64,000 bases of DNA, from NCBI GenBank assembly GCA_964006375.1, contig OZ023266.1, forward strand, positions 14,499,565 through 14,563,564, written 5' to 3'. This DNA comes from Tillus elongatus (Eukaryota > Arthropoda > Insecta > Coleoptera > Cleridae). This document shows positions 24,982 through 36,949 of this stretch, one piece after another (position 1 is the stretch's first letter; every line of letters starts with the position of its first letter). The position numbers and the translations under genes were made by a program. The notes under the pieces were generated by a model, which saw only the letters and a program-made list of their open reading frames with translations, did no database searches and was not told the DNA's origin.

Positions 24982-25107
24982 ACATTCAAACTGACCCCGG
25001 ATATATGTTGTAGGGGGCCTAGTTCGTACTCATTTGAAGAATTTTTTTCAAAATTAAAAAGTCGCAATCTTATTAGTGAATTTTTTAAGAAAATTCACTG
25101 ATAAATA
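24511..25107 (+). repeat. GCAGCAAGTGCG repeat pieces with TA array
   Basis: A right-arm piece (TAAAACTAACCCCGCACATG, GGGTTCTAGGGGGCCTAG) is followed by a second copy starting internally near 24,660. Its block GTTATCGATGCGATAC leads into TA (24,896-24,981), then GACCCCGGATATATGTTG, and the terminal hairpin AGTGAATTTTTTAAG/GAAAATTCACT near 25,075-25,100. Confidence 0.75.
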
Positions 25108-25239
25108 AAATATGTAGACAAAAAAAAAGGAACCGGCAATTGTAGTATTGACTTCGAAGGCCATCTTCATTTACTACAGTGTGGTGGAAAATATTGGCTT
25201 CTAAACAAACAGCAAACGAACCAAAAAAACACAAAATAA

Positions 25240-25500
25240 TAACAGAGAATAAGTACACTTGGAGAACACCCAAATCACCACAACACATATTTCAGAGACC
25301 TTACGATCGTTTCGTTGACCAAGTCAACATCTTCAGAGAAAGAAAAATTCTTTCTTTTCTTCTTTAGAATTTTTCTTCCTCTCAAGATGTTGACTTGGTC
25401 AACGAAACGATCGTAAGGTCTCTGAAATATGTGTTGTGGTGATTTGGGTGTTCTCCAAGTGTACTTATTAGTGCTCATCACAGGTTCCAGTTTTCACATA
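25240..25500. repeat. Palindromic hammerhead-type repeat
   Basis: This is a second good copy of the 6.7 kb palindrome, with arms from GTACACTTGGAGAACACCC to GGGTGTTCTCCAAGTGTAC around a centre near 25,358. The minus-strand motif (25,299-25,339) is intact: CTGAAGA, GTTGAC/GTCAAC, GAAA, ACG/CGT, TA, with stem I TCT/AGG. The plus-strand motif (25,378-25,418) has CTCAAGA in place of CTGAAGA, a core change expected to kill activity. The flank GTGCTCATCACAGGTTCCAG is shared with other copies. Confidence 0.75.
25299..25339 (-). ncRNA. Hammerhead-ribozyme-like motif, minimal stem III
   Basis: All core positions are present on the minus strand, with a six-pair stem II (GTTGAC/GTCAAC, loop TTG) and a three-pair stem III. 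One base is unpaired between CTGAAGA and stem II, as in every copy in this window. Function is inferred from the pattern only. Confidence 0.65.
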
Positions 25501-25530
25501 GTGAATAACAGAGAGTTATGTGTTAGATAA

Positions 25531-25565
25531 GGCATTTCGACTACGAAGTTGTCTTCATCAGTAGC
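25531..25565 (-). other. Weak hammerhead-like motif of a different subtype
   Basis: Minus strand: CTGATGA, A, GAC-loop-GTC, GAAA, TGCC. The core strings are present, but I cannot build a convincing stem I or stem III, so this is only a candidate. Confidence 0.3.
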
Positions 25566-25794
25566 TGTTTCGAAATGCGTAAAAAAACACGATCAGAGAT
25601 CAAAGTTGCTAGCCTATTAAAAAAAAATTTGGTTTTTCCGTCCATATCCCAAGGGACAATTGCTAACATTGAAAAGCAATTTCGCGAGCTTGGACATGTA
25701 TGGCAGATAGAAAAAACCTTTTAATGATATAATGATACCAAATTGTATGTAATGTTTGAATTTGAGAAAAACCCATACTTGCTGGGCCAGACCG

Positions 25795-27187
25795 TTTAGT
25801 GAATTTTTATTTTAAAAAATTCACTAATAGAGAGGTATCTATGGTAAGATTTTTGAAAATTTTCTTCAAATGAGCGCGAATTTGGGCCCCTAGAACCCAT
25901 TTCCGGGGTCAGTTTCGATTTTGATATGTTTCAATATGTCAAAATTTTTATATGTTTCATTATGTCAAAATTTTGAGTTTTCTTTCGAAAAAAATTTTTT
26001 TCTCCGAAAATTACAAAGCTATTTCGAAGAAATTTCTAAAAACTATGTACCAAAATTCAGCTTTCTAGGTTTACAGAAAATTGAGATATTCAAATTTGAA
26101 ACATTTATATTTAATATCACCGCTTTTTATTGACAATGGTAAAAACTGGTTTATAGGTATATGAGATCTAGTATGTCTTGAGTCGTTACCTAGCAACGGA
26201 ACATTTGATATCATTGCGCAGGTCAGTTACACGCTGTAAGTGACATTTATCGTATATTATTAGATTGTTTATCTGTTTTAATTTAAGTTGACAAATTATT
26301 TGTGTTATTTGGGAATCTTAATATACAAATGGAAACTATTCCTTTACGATTTTATTAATGTTAGTGGGTGGACTAAACAGTGTTTGTTATGTTTTATCAA
26401 CAGATATAAAGTATCGAAGTTTTACAAAAAGGGCTGATATGCAACAAGTTAGTTATTTTCTCTCTGATGCTTTGGCGGTAGTTTTAGTTAAGTTTATGGT
26501 TTAGCGGTCCATAATTTTTAGCTAATTTTCATACAAAAAATTTGTCATGTGGAGACCGCGACTTTAGAATTTTAAAAAGATTTCTTCAAATTAGCGCAAA
26601 CTAGGCTCCCTAGAATCCATATCCGGGTTTACGTTCAGTTTTGATCTGTTTACATATATACATGGTGACGCATTTCTACGGTAAAGCTCAATATAATTAT
26701 TATTATACAAGAGACGAGAAAAAAATGGTATAAGTTAATTATAGGGTGTCTTGAGCTGCATCTTATAAAATTAATTTGACAATCACAGGCTGGCCCAAAA
26801 GTCGTTGGTGATCCCTACAATTTTTTTTCGAAAACCATTATTTTATTACATTTTTTATAGAAATATGTTTGTATAAAAAAAATCGAGAGGCAGTAAGTGC
26901 GTTTTGGTAGCAAATATTTATTAAATGCTTCAAATTTCAATAACTCAATTTGCTATTAACGTAAGGTTTGTTGGCTAGGAAACCAACATTTAAAGTTTAT
27001 TGTCGGAAAATTTTTGTAGATTTTCAAACAAAAATTATTTTGATAAAATATGGCACATTGTTTCTAATATATAGGTTATACCGGTAACCAAATTGATGAC
27101 TTTTTGCATTAAAAAGACATATTTGCTTTTCAAATCATTTTTATAAAAATTCACTTCCATAACGCACTTCCTGCGTCCAGACTTTTA
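25795..27187 (-). repeat. Composite GCAGCAAGTGCG repeat with X-box segment
   Basis: It opens with a terminal hairpin (AGTGAATTTTTATT... AATTCACTA) and the right-arm blocks in reverse (GCGCGAATTTGGGCC, TTTCCGGGGTCAG). It passes through a 700-bp segment (about 25,970-26,710) that recurs inverted at 38,350-39,110. Then come GGTGACGCATTTCTACGG and the inverted-end module (GGCAGTAAGTGCGTTTTGG at 26,889; AACGCACTTCCTGCGTCCAG ending near 27,180). The TA array is missing. The 70-codon plus-strand frame here is incidental. Confidence 0.7.
26185..26197 (+). promoter_or_regulatory. X-box (RFX-type) motif inside a repeat
   Basis: GTTACCTAGCAAC fits the RFX-factor X-box consensus (GTNRCC, 0-3 bases, RGYAAC). 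The motif is kept intact in the other copy of the same repeat (38,859-38,871), although surrounding bases differ. Occupancy is unknown. Confidence 0.45.
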
Positions 27188-28560
27188 AAATCTAGAATTG
27201 ACGTGTTTCGGAAGTTTTTATAGATATGCACAATAACTGAGATACTGAATGTATTCTATTCGGCTGTTCCACAATAGTAGGTATAGATGGAGAGTTCTGA
27301 GTACACCTGCATGAGGTGACTGCGCATGCGCCTGCCACCATACAAGATGGCGGCTGCGCATGCGCATGACTTATTTCAAGATGACAACTGACATGTCAGC
27401 CAAGATGGCCATCCAAGATGGCGGCTGACATTTGACGGCTGAACTGTGACATTTGACAGTTGACATTTGACGGGCGATAGTTGAGATTTGAAAGCTGATA
27501 GATGATATTTGATAGGCTTAGGTTTTTGGTCACTATAAGACTATAAAATTAGTAATTATTAATCAATTTACAATTCACAAGATTGCATAAGATGGAAATA
27601 TATTTCGAGATAAGCTTTGTATGCCGTGTTTAAAAGTTTGTCTTTCTGTTTATATTTGCCATTTTGTAGCTGCAAGGTTTTCAGAAATCGGATTCCCTGC
27701 CCCTTTAGTTAAGTTAATATTAGTTTTAAAGTAAAGAGCTAATGCTCTCGCTCTTATAGCTATTAGATAAGCACACCCCCTTGTTTTATTTCATGTCAAT
27801 TAATCTTCCTTAATTTTAAATAATTATTTTGCCATAAGAAAAACCAGTAAAGAAATATTAACCAAACCGTTAGCTTCACGAATAATATTTGTAACTGGCA
27901 ATGTTAAAAGGCTGCACCTTGTAGAGGAGATAAGAGTATAATGTAAGTTGTCTTGTTTGTGTGGTTGGTATGCCGAATGCGAGCACTGATTATCCCGCTC
28001 TAGCTGAGCTCAGATCCTGAGGGAGCCTTCTACACTTCACCACACGTTGCCTATCCACCACACTCACACATACGGACATATCACCTCACACACACTAACA
28101 CACCGTTCGGAATCTTCAGACTCTATTTCCCCCCTGGTGGTCTCTGCTGGTCATAGGTGAGAAATCTTATTTCAGCAGTCGGGCTAATCGAAAGCTAGAC
28201 ACGTCTAATGAAGTTTGTTCTTTTTTCCTTGCACACCGCATAAAATCATCAGTCTCATTTAGATCGTCAAATAATATTAGCTCCGCTTCGTTTCGCTATT
28301 TCAACCAGGCTGAAATGATTCTGACTTTAATTCCGTAAATACACCACTGCTTTTTCCGATTCTTGCAAATAATTAATAAGTTTCTTCAAATAGAGTGTGC
28401 CTGCTAAAGTTTTGGAAATAAGAGCACTTTGAGATTTTTGAAGGGAAATAAATATATTTTTTAAATTTGATGTATACGGGGAAGCCCCATTAACTGCTAC
28501 AATACAATAAAAGTACAAAACAAATAAAAGATTCACACATAAATCTACAAAGAATCACAG
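27188..28560. other. Non-coding stretch with GC-rich regulatory-like patch
   Basis: Apart from the patch at 27,321-27,425 and TGACATTTGAC-type repeats after it (27,425-27,520), nothing is recognised. 27,990-28,160 is less AT-rich and may be the 3' untranslated region of the reverse-strand LINE that starts next, but I cannot show this. Confidence 0.4.
27321..27425. promoter_or_regulatory. Cluster of NRF1-like and YY1-like motifs
   Basis: TGCGCATGCGCC (27,321) and TGCGCATGCGCA (27,355) fit the NRF1 half-site palindrome. CAAGATGGCGGC occurs at 27,343 and 27,414, with a related CAAGATGGCC between, matching the YY1 consensus. This is a sharp GC-rich island in AT-rich DNA. No gene start is visible next to it. 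It could be a promoter, part of a transposon, or chance in a local repeat. Confidence 0.35.
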
Positions 28561-28580
28561 CAGAACTGCCACACAAAAGT
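28327..28580 (-). other. Open frame of 69 codons, unrecognised
   Basis: The 28,327-28,536 frame has a hydrophobic start (MNLLFVLYFYCIVAVNG) that could resemble a signal peptide, but I see no homologue, promoter or splice context. It lies just 3' of LINE-B and is probably part of that element's tail or chance. Confidence 0.15.
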
Positions 28581-28586
28581 ACACAG

Positions 28587-30150
28587 TCAATTCAGCAGTC
28601 CACTGCAACAACAGACGCAACCATGTGCTTTCTGAAAGCAGACAGTGAACACACAAAAGATGTCAAAATTGTCCACCTCAGTGATATCATTCATATTACG
28701 TAGATATCTATCGATAGGTGAATTAAATCCATAATTAGTGCGGTGGAATGCGACAAAAAACCAGTTATATGACCTTAACACTCTGTTAGGTACATTCAGG
28801 TCGATTCTGCCAAGAATCTCATCGGAGTCCACAAAATCATTCACAATTTGGAATTAAAAAAAACAGTCCCGCCACTGTTCTGCGGTCTTCAAGAGAGCTC
28901 AGCGTTAACAAACTCTGTGTCTCCCCATAGTCATGATCAGGTATGGAATGGAATAACCAAGTCTATAAGAGCAGTGCCGCAGAAAGGCATGCTGCACACT
29001 TTCAACAGCCCCTGTGTGGCTGGCCAATAAGGGGACCACACTACCGATGCATACTCTAGTACACTTCTAACAATAGAACAGTAAACACATCTGACAATAT
29101 CCAATGAAAAAAGTCTACAGTTTCTCACAACAAGGCTCAAAAGTTTAGAAGCTTTCATGGTAATATTCTTTATGTGCTGTATAAAACTCATCTGTTCGTC
29201 CACTGTAACATCAAGATCCTTGATCTCGTTAACATAAGACAAAGCTCACCGCTTACCGTATATGAAGTCCCGAACTTTCTCCCTCCTCTGAAAAAGCTGA
29301 TATGAGATCATTTGCCGATGTTAAGATCTAATTTATTGTCAAAGCACCATAAAGAGAGACGCTCTAAATCATCCTGCAACTCCTGCTGATCCCGAAGGCT
29401 AGTTATCACCTTAAACAGCTTCATATCATCGGCAAACAGCAGACACTCACTACCAGCAAAGATATGGACCACCTCTTTAATAAAAAGATTGAATAAAAGT
29501 GGTGAACAGTGACCTCCCTGCGGGACACCAGATGTCATGTGAACAATATCTGAATAAAATCCAGCAACTTTGACTCTCTGAGGTCTACCAGTCCGAAAAC
29601 TTTCAAACCAGGCCACCAAACAATCATCGAAGCCAAGCCCTTGTAATTTAGATAGCAGGAGTGAATGATTGACTGTATCAAAGGCCCTGCTGAAGTCAGT
29701 GTATATGACATCAACCTGTTTACCAGACTCCAAGGCATCCAGTACCGTTGACTGAAGAATAATCAGGTTAGTAACTATGGACCTGTTAGCACAAAAACCA
29801 TGCTGCTGCGCCACTAAAAGACCCTCACATGACCAAGACAGCTGGTCATAAACCAGGGCATCGAGCACTTTTGGAATTGATGATTGGACACATATGCGTC
29901 TGTAATTTTTGATCTCATCTCTGTCACCACTCTCATACACAGGCACCGAGAAGCTCTCCTTCCAGACATCAGGAATGATTGAAGACCGCAAAGATGAATT
30001 GAAGAGAATATGTAGAGGCACGTTCAGTGTACAGGCGCAACGTTTTAGAACAATGTCTGGTACACCATCTGAACCGGCCACAACTCCATCGCGAAGAGGA
30101 GAAATCCTTGCATAAATGTCAGAAGTAGATATTTTGGAACAGCTCACACA
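28587..30150 (-). pseudogene. LINE family B: non-LTR reverse transcriptase, broken in three frames
   Basis: Minus strand, 5' to 3'. A 279-codon frame (30,147-29,308) holds most of the RT domain: AGSDGVPDIVLKRCA, NYRRICVQSSIPKVLDALVY, YTDFSRAFDTVNHSLL (first Asp), MTSGVPQGGHCSPLLFNLFI and CLLFADDMKLFKVI (catalytic Asp pair). After a frameshift, 29,242-28,937 encodes the thumb (KDLDVTVDEQMSF, RSVLEYASVVWSPYW). After another, 28,844-28,587 gives a C-terminal block (RTNYGFNSPIDRYLRNMND). The 5' endonuclease and ORF1 are absent. The motif style resembles the I/Jockey group. This is a different family from A and C. Confidence 0.92.
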
Positions 30151-30334
30151 AATATAATAGATGTTTGCATGAGACGTGTAACTTTTTCACCCATTCTGTT
30201 TGGACCAGTACACTGTACATAGCGACTCGCTAATGCAGGACGTTGCTCCATTCAGTTTATACCAGTACGCTGTTATACACAGCGACTCGCTAATGCAGGA
30301 CGTTCCTCTGTTATTCTAATTCAAAAATTAGTTT
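30151..30334. repeat. Short direct repeat
   Basis: CAGCGACTCGCTAATGCAGG occurs at about 30,218 (as ACATAGCGACTCGC) and 30,280, about 62 bp apart, with neighbouring CCAGTACRCTGT shared. This is a small tandem duplication. Confidence 0.7.
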
Positions 30335-31850
<1,516 letters not shown>

Positions 31851-31951
31851 TTTATTTTTACTTAAGCAGATCATATGAATTTGTCCTTGAAAATTTTCGC
31901 TAGCTCTTTTTTTGTAAAAGGTAATGGTATGAATCATTCAAGTGAGTAATA

Positions 31952-33175
31952 CAGGGTGAGGCAGAATGACGTATGCATTTTTAAACTGCATTTATTCAAT
32001 AGTATAGTAAGATCTAAATTCAAACCAAGTCGCCATGCGTTCTCGATAAATGGCAATTTATGACAGCTGTCAAACAGTTTGCGAAAAAAGTTTAATTCTG
32101 AAAATGGATCGTTGGTCCAATATTCAACGTTATTTTGTTGTTGAAGCTTATTTCAAGAATAACAATTCTCTTGTAACCGCCCAGCGTCTATTTCGCCGCC
32201 GTTTTAATTTAAATCGACGAGATCCAGTTCCGACTCGAGCAACAATTGGAAAGTGGGTACACAAGTTTCGCAGTACTGCTTCAGCCGCCAGAAAAAAAAA
32301 ACCAAAAGGAAAGGCTTGTTCTGTAGGAACACCGGAAAATGCTGAAAGAGTAAGAGCAGCTGTGCCACAAAGTTTTAAACAATCGGCTAAACGACAAGCT
32401 TCAGCGCTCAATATTTCAAACAGAAGTTTTTGCCGTGAGATATATTAGAATACGCCTTGACTTTTGCAAGGGTTTTGAAGGGATAATTGCTGAAAATATC
32501 ATCAATGATGTCTCACGAAACTCATTTTTACCTGTCAGGTTTTGTTAACAAACAAAACTTTCGTTACTGGGTGACGGTAAATCATCAGCAACTGCACGAT
32601 GCAGCGCTTCATAGTGAGGAAGTTGCTCTGTGGAGTGCAGTATCCGCGTTTGGAATGTTTGGCCCGTTATTTCTTGAAGAAAAGTTTGTTACTGTTACAT
32701 CACAACGTTATCAACATGTATTGCAAAATTTTGAACAATAGCTTCGTATTGTTGGTGTATATATCCAAAGAATATGTTTTTAGCTGGACGGAGCCACTTC
32801 ATACACTAGCTATGGCAATTCTGCCAAAAATGTTTTCTGGGCGTGTCATTTCAAAATGTATCTGTCAGTTGTGATTTTTTATGGGGCTATCTAGACAAAA
32901 TTATTCGCTAATCGACTTCGAAGTTTGGAACAACTGAAGCATTCTATTCTAACAGAGTAATGCTATCCCAATTTAAATGTTTCAGCGAGTGATGCAAGAC
33001 TTTACGGCAACTACCGCAGGTTAACTCACATCTGTTTTTGGACCTTTATAGGCTTTTCAAATACTTTAATGTATTTTAAATGTAGCAAAGTAATGGATTC
33101 TATGAAGGCGGCAGCCAAATATAAAAAAAATATATAGAAACATTATGTACTTACTACAAAACGGTGACCCTTTGA
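31952..33175 (+). pseudogene. Mariner-like (DUF4817-type helix-turn-helix) transposase element, broken
   Basis: The TA at 31,950 is followed by CAGGGTGAGGCAGAATGACG, a plausible left terminal repeat. A 132-codon frame (32,050-32,448) has the N-terminal helix-turn-helix (RYFVVEAYFKNN, VPTRATIGKWVHKFRS) and linker RKKKPKGKACSVGTPENAER. After a gap, a second frame (32,487-32,741) has the catalytic core GFVNKQNFRYWV, SAFGMFGPLFLEE and VTSQRYQHVLQNF, and a third continues with LDGATSYT. The first catalytic Asp (usual SDEAHF) is His here (SHETHF). With at least two frameshifts this is dead. The right end may be near GGTGACCCTTTG (33,162), which is uncertain. Confidence 0.88.
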
Positions 33176-33570
33176 TTTTCATGATTATTTGACCTGTAAA
33201 GGTTTACCAATGTCGACCTTCACAAAGCGATTTAAAATAATGAAAAGTCATTAACATATACCATTCTATGTCAGTCAAGCAGAATGTCAAAATTTTGTGT
33301 ACAACGTGAGAAACATTATTATATATTTAAATTAAATTAAAAATTTAAGAGGGAAGAGTTTTACAAATGATGAAGACTGGTTGCAAAGAGTGCCAAGAAA
33401 TATTGTTGAGGAGAATAGTGCCTTCTAGGATCCTGGGGCTGAAAAATTGGAAGTGACAGTACCACGACATTTAGATATTTGTTTGGACATATAACTTTTT
33501 AAATTGTATTATTTACGTCCACAAGTTGAAGCTTCTTGTAAGAGCACTTTAAGATTGAGTAACGAATATA

Positions 33571-33574
<4 letters not shown>
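33176..33574. other. No recognised feature
   Basis: AT-rich, no supportable gene. Confidence 0.4.

Positions 33575-33655
<81 letters not shown>
33575..33655. repeat. (TA)n microsatellite
   Basis: About 80 bp of TA, adjoining the 3' tail of the SINE that follows. The two 86-87 codon frames over it are artefacts. Confidence 0.98.
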
Positions 33656-33659
<4 letters not shown>

Positions 33660-34526
33660 TTTAACTTTGGCCTATTTCCGCAACTATGGGCAATCACCAA
33701 CGGTGTCCTGGAAAATTTGCCGAACCCCTGCCTTTCCGTAAGAAGGGTAGGGATCTTTAACTGACCCAACATCGCATGGACACGGGACCGACGGCTTTAA
33801 CACCCTCCTCCCAAGCTCGGTTGATGTTAATTTTACAGATTAATTTTACTAAGAAATTAGGTTTCCTCTTCCGGGCTCGCAAATACTTTTCACCAGCTAA
33901 TCTCTATATCTTATATACTTCGCAAATAAGGCCAAACCTCGAATACTTCTCTCACATCTGGGGTGCTGCTGCCGCTTCTACACTCGCTATCCCGGACTCC
34001 ATTCAGAAGAGAGCTATACGTCTCATTGGTGACCCTACCCTCACCCAAAGGCTGCCATCCCTTGCCCACCGACGTGCCGTTGGTGACCTCTTTCTCTCTT
34101 TTATAGATATCTGCACGGGCACTGCTCAGAGGAGCTTTCTTCTATAGTTCCTCCAACTGCTGCCCCCAACAGATCTACCAGGGGAACAGAGCAAATGCAC
34201 CCTTTTACTGTCCAGGTCACCAGACATAGAACATCTTGTTATGCCCGCTCTTTTGTCCCAAGGACTTCTAAGTTGTGGAATTCCTTGCCGGTGCATGTTT
34301 TTCCTTCTCCTCCGAACCTCCAAACTTTCAAGTCTAGAATTAACAAGTTGCCTCTTTCCTCCTTGTCGACACCCACGGTACGATAGTATTTAGGTTGTAA
34401 GCCCTCGTGGTGTGTTGTTGAAATAAAAAAAATGTACTGAAAAACTGAAATGGGAACTCTGGGAATCGACCCCAGTAAACTTCGGTTCAGAGGCACGCGT
34501 TCTTACCTCTGGACCACCGAGGCTCT
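33656..34526 (-). mobile_element. SINE split by a LINE-A copy
   Basis: The SINE body lies at 33,658-33,849 in reverse (CCTATTTCCGCAACTATGGG, CACGGGACCGACGGC). The tRNA-like head lies at 34,433-34,526 (GGGAATCGACCCC is the B-box; TCTGGACCACCGAGGCTC the A-box side). Between them is the LINE of the next entry. Together the two parts rebuild the same SINE as at 13.2 kb, so the LINE inserted into it. Confidence 0.85.
33850..34432 (+). pseudogene. LINE family A, 3' end copy inserted in a SINE
   Basis: A 5'-truncated copy starting at AAGAAATTAGGTTTCCTCTT. The 123-codon frame (33,776-34,147) contains KKLGFLFRARKYFSPAN, IQKRAIRLIGDPTLTQR and LPSLAHRRAVGD. A one-base shift then moves the tail to another frame (CYARSFVPRTSKLWNSLPVH at about 34,237-34,296). 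It ends GTGTTGTTGAAATAAAAAAA, the family's 3' end and short A tail. Extreme 5' truncation is typical of target-primed insertion. Confidence 0.88.
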
Positions 34527-36625
34527 AAGTAACTAATATAAGTTTATAACTAATAATTAAAATTTATTGGGATTAAAATTATACAGGCCATCATACAGAT
34601 AAGCATATGCTTGTTTTTGTACAAGATACAATTTAAAATGTGAAAAGTCTAAACACTCGCATCTTTCAAGACAATTCTTCGAAAAAAATCTTCATAAATA
34701 CATGATTTTACTCTCTACCAATACTTCCATGTGCAGTTGATACATCTTTTTCCTTTTTAATAAAAAAACTACTAGTTATTGCCTATTAATATCCCAAAAA
34801 TATAAATCTGAAATCTTCCCAAACAATTTTGACATCTGTACTTGACATTTGTGTCGAGTATAATTTTAAAATACAGGCCTTTCATTAATTCCCGAACCCC
34901 ACGTGACCGCTTAAGTTAGGCAACCCGGCATACACGGTTATACAACCTGAATTAATGAAATCCCTAAGATGCCAGTGTTGTCTCATATTTCTTTTGGGGT
35001 TTTATAAAAAATATCAAAATTATAATAAGGTGAAACAGTAAATGCCTTAAATGTATTTATTATTTAGTATTTTTAACAGCAAGTCTGTTTATGTATGGTT
35101 TACTGTTATTGATTGTTAAAAAAATAAATTAAAAACAATAAAATATTACTTTTATTTTGTATAGATATCAAAATTTTGTAATGTACGTAAACAAATTGAG
35201 GTCTGATTATTTAAACTTCGAATTTACGGTTTTAGGAATGTGTATTGTGTAGCATTGAACAAATATGTACCTGTTTGGGCAGATTACCGACGAACAGATT
35301 TGGTAGGGCTTCATTACATGCGATGTTGAATATCGTCAACAACATAACCTTAACATACCTACACTTTTAACTTACGTAAAAACGGAATTAATATGTCTAG
35401 GTTTTGATAAAAACTGTTTATTTTTATTATCCAACAGATAGAAAATTATTTGAAGAAGGTACACTGGTCGAACTTGGAAAATGCACCATATACATACAAA
35501 ATAACCGTCAATAGGAATTGAGCGCCAATGGACTGAACTGTCAATTGTCAATTGATTCAGTAACTTTATGGTCCCTAGTCTAGTAGTTTTTTTGGTTACT
35601 TTTTGACTGCCAAGTCATAAAATCATATTCCACTAAGAGAGAGACAGAATCCGGTCACGTGGGGTTCGGGAATTAATGAATGCCCTGTATTAACTAGTAT
35701 AGATAAAAATAAAATCTAAACTGTAATTTAATTTTGGTATTTAGTAGATACATTATTTTATTTACAGTTCTGCTTCTTTCAGATCAGTGTGCAGGCTTTA
35801 CTACTACAATTTTTCTGGACTTATTTTTTTTTTTGAGCAGTTAGTAATCTATCCTTTGATTTTGCAAGTTATTTTAATAAAACTCAAGAAACGCCCCCCT
35901 CAGTCATGGAAAATTTAACGTTTGAGTCAGGGAAGTCGGAGAAAAGTCAGGGAAATTGGAATCGCTTTTAATGTGGGAACCTTGTAAAACGCGAGTCCCG
36001 ATGTATAGAAAAAACAAGCACTTGCGGTGCCAGAGAAAACTGCTTACATCTATTTAGTATGGAATGGTTTCACCCAGTAAGGGCAACAACAATTATTGGT
36101 GCAATTAAATTAGCCAGAAATAAATCAAGCAATTACCAAACAAACATTGCTAAAGGCCATAATGTTGTTTTTAAATTTTACTGGTGTATATTTCTTTGAA
36201 GTTATTTTACTGTAGATATGATGTATCTATTTGTTTCTCTGTGAGCAATTTGACAAGTTTCTTTATCAAAGAAATGCCCCAAAAAATTTTTAAAATTATT
36301 TCACCACGTGTTTAATTTTTATGGTACTTGTTGCTCTATCACAACGAATCTCTTGCTATGTAAATTTAAGATCGTTCGCCATCGCTGTCCATCTCGCATA
36401 ATCGCCAACCTCTCCGAGGAGGTCCTTCCTTCATTCGAGGGCGTGCACATATGTCTCTTCCTTGTCCGAAGACAGCACACCACAGCCACTCTGCGCTCTA
36501 GCTGATCGCACAATGGACAATGGCAACATAAATCAGTGTAATTAGTGTTGGTACTCCTGCAGAAGCGAAGATACTCCTATCTCTCCGGCTTGGTTTGCTG
36601 TTGGCATGTCTGCATGTGCATGGAT
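34527..36625. other. Non-coding, nothing recognised
   Basis: About 2.1 kb. 34,875-34,910 and 35,655-35,693 share the string CACGTGGGGTTCGGGAATTAATGAA in inverse orientation (GTTCGGGAATTAATGAA against TTCATTAATTCCCGAACCCC), so a roughly 800-bp segment is bounded by a 25-bp inverted repeat with CCTTTCATTAAT-type ends. This may be another small DNA transposon. The stretch 36,320-36,600 is less AT-rich, and its 64- to 65-codon frames are unrecognised. Confidence 0.45.
34880..35694. mobile_element. Candidate small DNA transposon with about 30-bp inverted ends
   Basis: Left end ATACAGGCCTTTCATTAATT followed by CCCGAACCCCACGTGACC. Right end GGTCACGTGGGGTTCGGG followed by AATTAATGAATGCCCTGTAT. The arms match over about 38 bp with one or two mismatches, spanning about 34,870-35,698. 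Inside I see no transposase, so it would be non-autonomous. Flanks are AT-rich, and a TA target duplication is possible because both ends abut TA. Confidence 0.75.
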
Positions 36626-36785
36626 GTGCCATGGTCACGAGCTATCCTGATGACACTAACCTGATCTTTATTGAAACGCGGGATATGGTAGTCGAAGATG
36701 CAATATTTTAAACAGGCCAATCGTATACTTATTTGAGAAAAAAATGCATAGTGGTTAAATAAATCACATTTTTAGCCAATTTTCG
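36626..36785 (+). pseudogene. Reverse transcriptase catalytic-motif scrap
   Basis: The plus strand reads ELSYPDDTNLIFIETRDMVVEDAIF then SYTYL and EKCIVVK. This parallels the YADDTNLI... motif block of non-LTR reverse transcriptases, with Ala changed to Pro in the motif. Only about 45 residues are visible, with stops. Confidence 0.5.
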
Positions 36786-36949
36786 TAAGACACATTCATA
36801 ATCAGACAAGTTTAAAAGTAAGACTCAAGAAGTGTCCTCAAATAGACGCCTATTATAGTACTTAGAACCCACACATTCAAATTTTAATCCATTATATTGC
36901 TAATTTTGCAAAAATAAATATTAAATATCTAGCTCTTTTTATGATGTAA

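Noticed and set aside
36308..36540. Less AT-rich segment with overlapping 64-65 codon frames on both strands
   Set aside because: No domain recognisable in either frame. It lies between LINE debris and may be an unrecognised part of it.
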